64,000 nt of DNA, taken from NCBI GenBank assembly GCA_964462595.1, contig CAYWXM010000014.1, forward strand, positions 25,009 to 89,008, written 5' to 3'. Below the pieces are notes generated by a model, which was given only the letters and a program-made list of their open reading frames with translations, was not told where the DNA came from and did not search any database. The stretch is from SURF-21 sp964462595. GTDB lineage: Bacteria; Actinomycetota; Geothermincolia; Geothermincolales; RBG-13-55-18. Positions 60,810-64,000 of the stretch are shown one piece after another (the stretch's first letter is position 1; each line of letters begins with the position of its first letter). A program made the translations under genes and the position numbers.

Positions 60810-61700
60810 ATGCCGGACGCAGGAGGGATTCTCGAGGCGCGGGATATATCCGAAATGAAAGCGGAACGGACCGTGACCGGTAAGGATAAATACATCAAGG
60901 GATCCGAGCACATGGACTGGGGGATGAGGAACCGCCTGTCACGGCTGATCCAGGAGGACGGCCATTGCTTTTTCATGCCCATCGACCACGGCTATTTCCA
61001 GGGGCCGACGCGCTGCCTGGAACGGCCGGGCGAAACGGTCTGCGACCTTCTTGCCTACTGCGACGCCCTGTTTGTGACCCGTGGGGTCCTCCGGAGCAGC
61101 ATCGACCCGGACGGCAACACCCCGATCATCCTCCGCGTATCGGGAGGGACCAGTGTCGTGGGGAAGGACCTGGCAGATGAGATCATCACGACATCGATCG
61201 ACGACATCATCAGGCTGAACGTGTGCGCGGTGGGAGTTTCCGTATTCATCGGCACCGATTTTGAAAAGCAGTCACTTGGCAATCTCAGCGCCCTGGTGAA
61301 CGAATGCGAGAAGTACGGTATACCCGTTATGGCAGTGACCGCGGTGGGCAAGGAGCTTGAAAAAAGAGACGACCGCTACCTGAGTCTCTGTTGCCGCATC
61401 GTGGCCGAGCTTGGCGCGAAAGTGGTCAAGACCTACTGGTGCGAGAATTTCGAAAAGGTCACGGGCGGCTGCCCAGTCCCGGTGGTGATGGCAGGCGGAC
61501 CGAAATGCGAAACCGAGCTCGAGGTCTTCGATTTCGTCTACGACGGGATGCAGAAAGGTGCCATCGGTGTGAACCTGGGAAGAAACGTGTGGCAGAACCC
61601 GGCACCCGTCGCCATGGCGAAGGCTCTTCGCGCGGTTATCCATGAAGAGGCAACGCCGCAGGAAGCGGCTGAGATCTATAGAAAAGCGAAAGAAAGCTGA
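60810..61700 (+). CDS. LsrF-like class I aldolase/thiolase
   Basis: 296 residues. It resembles LsrF closely by eye: MDWGMRNRLSRLIQ, FFMPIDHGYFQGPTRCLERPG, VTRGVLRSSIDPDGNTPIILRVSGG, IRLNVCAVGVSVFIGTDFEKQS, VKTYWCENFEKVTGGCPVPVVMAGG and GAIGVNLGRNVWQ. The lysine in VKTYWC is the likely Schiff-base residue of this DeoC/FbaB-like barrel. LsrF cleaves the phosphorylated autoinducer-2 breakdown product. No lsr transporter or kinase is present, so another sugar-phosphate substrate is as likely. AGGAGG precedes the ATG. The dehydrogenase gene follows after 17 bases. Confidence 0.85.
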   Translation: MPDAGGILEARDISEMKAERTVTGKDKYIKGSEHMDWGMRNRLSRLIQEDGHCFFMPIDHGYFQGPTRCLERPGETVCDLLAYCDALFVTRGVLRSSIDPDGNTPIILRVSGGTSVVGKDLADEIITTSIDDIIRLNVCAVGVSVFIGTDFEKQSLGNLSALVNECEKYGIPVMAVTAVGKELEKRDDRYLSLCCRIVAELGAKVVKTYWCENFEKVTGGCPVPVVMAGGPKCETELEVFDFVYDGMQKGAIGVNLGRNVWQNPAPVAMAKALRAVIHEEATPQEAAEIYRKAKES

Positions 61701-61717
61701 AACGAGGTGGCCGGACC

Positions 61718-62746
61718 TTGCGCGTAGCGAAATACTATAACAACAGTGATATCAGGATCGAGGAGATGCCGGTTCCGGACATCGGGCCACAGGAGATGCT
61801 GGTAAAGGTCATGGCGAGCGGCATCTGTGGAAGCGACGTCATGGAATGGTATCGTATCAAGAAGGCCCCCCTGGTGTTGGGACACGAAATCACCGGGGAG
61901 ATCGTGAAAACCGGGGATAAGGTCAGCCGCTATCGGGTGGGCCAGCGGGTTTTTGTTTCGCACCACATACCATGCAACACATGTAGATATTGCCTCAGCG
62001 GGAACCATACGGCATGCGAGACGCTGCACACCACTAACTTCTTCCCCGGAGGGTTTGCCGAATACCTTCGCGTACCGGAGCTGAACGTAGACCGCGGCGT
62101 CTTCCCCCTCCCCGATGACATGACCTATGACCAGGGCACTTTCATCGAACCGCTCGCTTGCGTAGTACGAGGTCAGAGGGTCGCTCAGCTCGGGGCGGGC
62201 CAGAGCGTGGTCGTCATGGGGAGCGGTATATCGGGACTGCTGCACATAGCCCTTGCAAAGGCCCTCGGGGCGGGGCGGATAATCGCGACCGACATAAGCC
62301 AGTACCGGATGGACGCGGCTAAACGCTTCGGGGCGGATGCGGTGATACCGGCACACGAGGACGTGCCGGCGCGTGTCAGTGAGCTGAACGACGGAAGGAT
62401 GGCCGATCTGGCGATCGTATGCGCCGGAGAGCTCTCCGTTTACGAGCAGGCTCTCGAGTCCCTTGACCGGGGCGGCAGGCTGCTCTGTTTTGCGCCAACC
62501 CAACCCGGCGTCGACCTGTCGGTGCCGATAAACGACTTCTGGCGAAACGGGATCACCGTACTGCCATCGTACGGCGGGAGTCCGAGGGACATCATGATAG
62601 CGATGGACCTCATCGGGGCACGGCGGGTACCGGTAGAGAAGATGATCACCCACCGCCTCCCCCTGGAACAGGCCGGCGAGGGATTCAGGCTGGTCGCAGA
62701 GGCGTCGGAGTCGATAAAAGTGGTGCTCCTGCCGCACGTCCAATGA
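61718..62746 (+). CDS. Zinc-dependent medium-chain alcohol dehydrogenase (sorbitol/threonine dehydrogenase type)
   Basis: 342 residues. The catalytic zinc site has ASGICGSDVMEWY and LVLGHEITGEIV. The structural zinc loop HIPCNTCRYCLSGNHTACETL has four cysteines. FIEPLACVVRGQRVAQLGAGQSVVVMGSGISGLLHIALAKALGAGRIIATDIS is the NAD(P)-binding Rossmann part. It oxidises a polyol or reduces a ketose. A TTG start has GAGGTGG before it. It is transcribed with the LsrF-like gene, suggesting consecutive steps in one sugar or polyol pathway. Confidence 0.88.
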   Translation: MRVAKYYNNSDIRIEEMPVPDIGPQEMLVKVMASGICGSDVMEWYRIKKAPLVLGHEITGEIVKTGDKVSRYRVGQRVFVSHHIPCNTCRYCLSGNHTACETLHTTNFFPGGFAEYLRVPELNVDRGVFPLPDDMTYDQGTFIEPLACVVRGQRVAQLGAGQSVVVMGSGISGLLHIALAKALGAGRIIATDISQYRMDAAKRFGADAVIPAHEDVPARVSELNDGRMADLAIVCAGELSVYEQALESLDRGGRLLCFAPTQPGVDLSVPINDFWRNGITVLPSYGGSPRDIMIAMDLIGARRVPVEKMITHRLPLEQAGEGFRLVAEASESIKVVLLPHVQ

Positions 62747-62789
62747 ACGATCCGTCGCTATGAGTGCCGAGTCCGGTCTTTTTGTCCCG

Positions 62790-62881
62790 TAAATAACCAG
62801 CATCCTCCAGGAAGACCTGACTGTAACTCGACCCCCGTGACCTGCTCCAACAGTTAAAGCCGGAGGTGAAAGCTTCCGGCT
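62790..62881 (+). repeat. att-like repeat R3: tRNA-Gly 3' end and terminator copy
   Basis: Positions 62828-62849 (TCGACCCCCGTGACCTGCTC, then CA) match the tRNA 3' end at 21 of 22 bases. A near copy of the tRNA terminator follows (AAAGCCGGAGG at 62856-62866; TCCGGCTT after). The preceding bases (CTCCAGGAAGACCTGACTGT) match the front part of R1/R2 loosely. This is the right edge of the tRNA-bounded region. Confidence 0.85.
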
Positions 62882-62980
62882 TGCTTCCGTCCGACCGGCA
62901 GGAGCCTGCGGTTACGAATTATTGACACAATAATACTAATATACTAATCTACTTGTAAAACAGTATAAGGAGGTGGGATC

Positions 62981-63220
62981 ATGAATACGGTGAACGTGCG
63001 TATCCCTGAGGACAAGAGAGACGAACTTAAGGTTATAGCCAGCCTGGAGAGGAGAAACATCAAGGATATCCTGACCGAACTCGTCGAGGACTATATCGAG
63101 AGGCACCGGGAGACGCTGGATCTGCTTTCACGTCCTGAGTGGGTGGAGATCATCCGCCAGGGCAAGGAGGAAGTTGCCAGGGGCGAGAAGGGAAAGGGCC
63201 TTGATGAGCTGGGCGGTTGA
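62981..63220 (+). CDS. Antitoxin, ribbon-helix-helix type
   Basis: 79 residues. MNTVNVRIPEDKRDELKVIA, then SLERRNIKDILTELVEDYIE reads as a ribbon-helix-helix DNA-binding domain (beta strand NVRIPE, then two helices). The C-terminal half, RPEWVEIIRQGKEEVARGEKGKGLDELGG, would wrap the toxin. AAGGAGGT lies before the ATG. The toxin gene overlaps by 17 bases. Pairs of this kind usually repress their own promoter; a TACTAATATACTAATCTAC direct repeat just upstream (62935-62953) may be the operator. Confidence 0.82.
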   Translation: MNTVNVRIPEDKRDELKVIASLERRNIKDILTELVEDYIERHRETLDLLSRPEWVEIIRQGKEEVARGEKGKGLDELGG

Positions 63221-63470
63221 GGTCAAACCTACGGCGGAGAAGCAGTATAGGAAACTCGATAAAAAGGCCAGGGCCAGAGTTCTGGAAGCGCTCCGCGACC
63301 TGGAACAGGCGGAAAATCCCTTCCTGCATCCCGGGATGCGAGCCCTTACCGGAGAATTAAAAGGGGACTGGCGCCTGAGGGCAGGCGAGTTGAGAATACT
63401 CATAGAGCCACAGAAAGAAACGAAGACTTTGCAGGTGTACGCAATCCTGCCGCGCGGTGGCGCATATTAA
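63204..63470 (+). CDS. RelE/ParE-type toxin
   Basis: 88 residues. VEVKPTAEKQYRKLDKKARARVLEALRDL, then MRALTGELKGDWRLRAGELRILIEPQKETKTLQVYAILPRGGAY fits the RelE fold (K-L---G-WR-R-G--R---E and a closing R-x-x-Y). It would cut mRNA on the ribosome or poison gyrase until bound by the antitoxin encoded upstream. The ATG at 63204 lies inside the antitoxin gene; the frame opens at 63174. Confidence 0.84.
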   Translation: MSWAVEVKPTAEKQYRKLDKKARARVLEALRDLEQAENPFLHPGMRALTGELKGDWRLRAGELRILIEPQKETKTLQVYAILPRGGAY

Positions 63471-63583
63471 GATGAGACATCTTTACCAGGCATAATATCT
63501 CTGGTAAATATCACAAACATATGCATAAGTGGATGCTGTCCTCAGATCCCTGCCGCTCGCTTTCGTATCGGATGGATTCCATG

Positions 63584-63616
63584 GCCAAAAAGAAACGGGC
63601 CGGGTTTCCCCGGCCC
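63584..63616 (-). terminator. Terminator of the acyl-CoA dehydrogenase gene
   Basis: GGGCCGGG (63597-63604) pairs with CCCGGCCC (63609-63616) around a four-base loop. Read on the minus strand the stem is followed by GTTTCTTTTTGG, and it lies 17 bases after the stop. Confidence 0.8.
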
Positions 63617-63633
63617 ACGGTATCCAGTCCGTC

Positions 63634-64000
63634 CTACTTCAGCTGGTCTCGCCCGAAACCAAGTAAGCGCCTCGCGGTTATGAGCAGCTGTATCTGCCCC
63701 GTGCCCTCGAAGATGTCGTTTATCTTGGAGTCGCGCATCCACTTCTCCAGCAGCAGCTCCCTCGAATAGCCCAGGGGCCCCATCAATTCCACCGCCTTCT
63801 GGGTGATGCGGGTCACCGCCAGGCCGGCCTTGGCCTTGGCGATGGACGACTGCAGGTCGTTGCGCAGGCCGTTGTCGAGCATCCAAATCGCTCTCCAGGT
63901 AAGCAGGCGCGCGGCCTTGATATCCGCCTCCATCTGGATGACGTCCCTCTCCAGCGAGGTCATGCGGTTCGGGTTGATGCCGTAGCGCAGCTCCACGCCT
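63634..64000 (-). CDS. Acyl-CoA dehydrogenase, C-terminal fragment (5' end outside window)
   Basis: About 122 residues are visible and the frame continues past the right edge. TSLERDVIQMEADIKAARLLTWRAIWMLDNGL, then SIAKAKAGLAVTRITQKAVELMGPLGYSRELLLEKWMRDSKINDIFEGTGQIQLLITARRLLG is the C-terminal helical domain of acyl-CoA dehydrogenases. IFEGTGQIQ corresponds to the EGT-xxIQ motif. The enzyme makes the first double bond in fatty or branched acyl-CoA oxidation and passes electrons to ETF. Confidence 0.9.
   Translation of the reverse strand, partial: GVELRYGINPNRMTSLERDVIQMEADIKAARLLTWRAIWMLDNGLRNDLQSSIAKAKAGLAVTRITQKAVELMGPLGYSRELLLEKWMRDSKINDIFEGTGQIQLLITARRLLGFGRDQLK

Noticed and set aside
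60810..61700. Firm naming of the aldolase as lsrF
   Set aside because: Similarity is strong, but no other autoinducer-2 uptake or kinase gene is present, so the symbol is left empty.
53246..62827. Integrase or transposase gene inside the tRNA-bounded region
   Set aside because: All frames on both strands were read; none shows tyrosine or serine recombinase or transposase motifs.
1..64000. CRISPR arrays
   Set aside because: No series of short identical repeats with equal-length unique spacers was seen; the repeats present are paired elements or in-gene repeats.

Overview
The window is GC-rich, gene-dense DNA from a bacterium that is most likely an uncultured anaerobic actinomycetote. The lineage call is an inference. 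It rests on the PafB/PafC WYL regulator pair, the actinobacterial-type glucosyl-3-phosphoglycerate synthase, frequent GTG and TTG starts, and several promoters whose -10 box lies so close to the start codon that the mRNA is probably leaderless. An oxygen-sensitive lifestyle is suggested by an anaerobic-type sulfatase maturase, indolepyruvate:ferredoxin oxidoreductase, HypA/HypB and a glutaconate-type CoA-transferase. Most long antisense reading frames are high-GC shadows and are omitted.

Layout. 1-14.3 kb is a sulfate-ester module: a SulP permease, an MBL-fold alkylsulfatase and an arylsulfatase in one minus-strand run, a second arylsulfatase, a radical-SAM sulfatase maturase followed by an overlapping ECF-type sigma factor, and a divergent second SulP permease. 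14.3-16.4 kb has a TetR gene with a visible operator, a MarR gene with a near-consensus promoter, and lemA. 16.8-21.7 kb is an operon of an SbcD-like nuclease, an SbcC/YhaN-like ATPase, an unknown protein, a flavin reductase-like protein and a hexapeptide acyltransferase. 21.8-25.9 kb encodes an exported M28 peptidase with four surface repeats and an S15-like hydrolase. 26.3-34.1 kb holds an aldolase remnant, pafBC, a lipoprotein, an ADP-forming acyl-CoA synthetase alpha-like protein, uppP and hypAB. 34.4-45.4 kb holds a CoA-transferase pair, a sigma/anti-sigma pair, iorAB, a glucosylglycerate synthesis pair and a GAF-GAF-HD-GYP receptor. 45.4-53 kb is ordinary chromosome: a tiny Cys-rich protein, a radical-SAM protein, an ABC exporter, a Nudix hydrolase, a cysteine desulfurase, a TPR protein and an acyl-CoA synthetase.

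The most unusual region is 53.17-62.88 kb. It starts at an intact tRNA-Gly(CCC), and copies of the tRNA 3' end recur at about 58.56, 60.36 and 62.83 kb. The first two of these copies lie in a shared 64-bp repeat that is 84 percent identical between them, and the last copy also repeats the tRNA's own terminator. These copies divide the region into three blocks: a 1650-residue exported repeat protein; a CNNM/CBS membrane protein; and a small Cys-rich protein with an LsrF-like aldolase and a zinc alcohol dehydrogenase. No integrase is present. The pattern looks like serial integration at one tRNA gene, or a tRNA-anchored cassette array. A RelE-type toxin-antitoxin pair follows the right boundary.

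The intergenic DNA also carries several REP/MITE-like elements: a perfect 27-bp inverted repeat between two stop codons, a 34-bp element found twice just after stop codons, a 189-bp element with inverted ends, and a four-copy repeat cluster before the nuclease operon.
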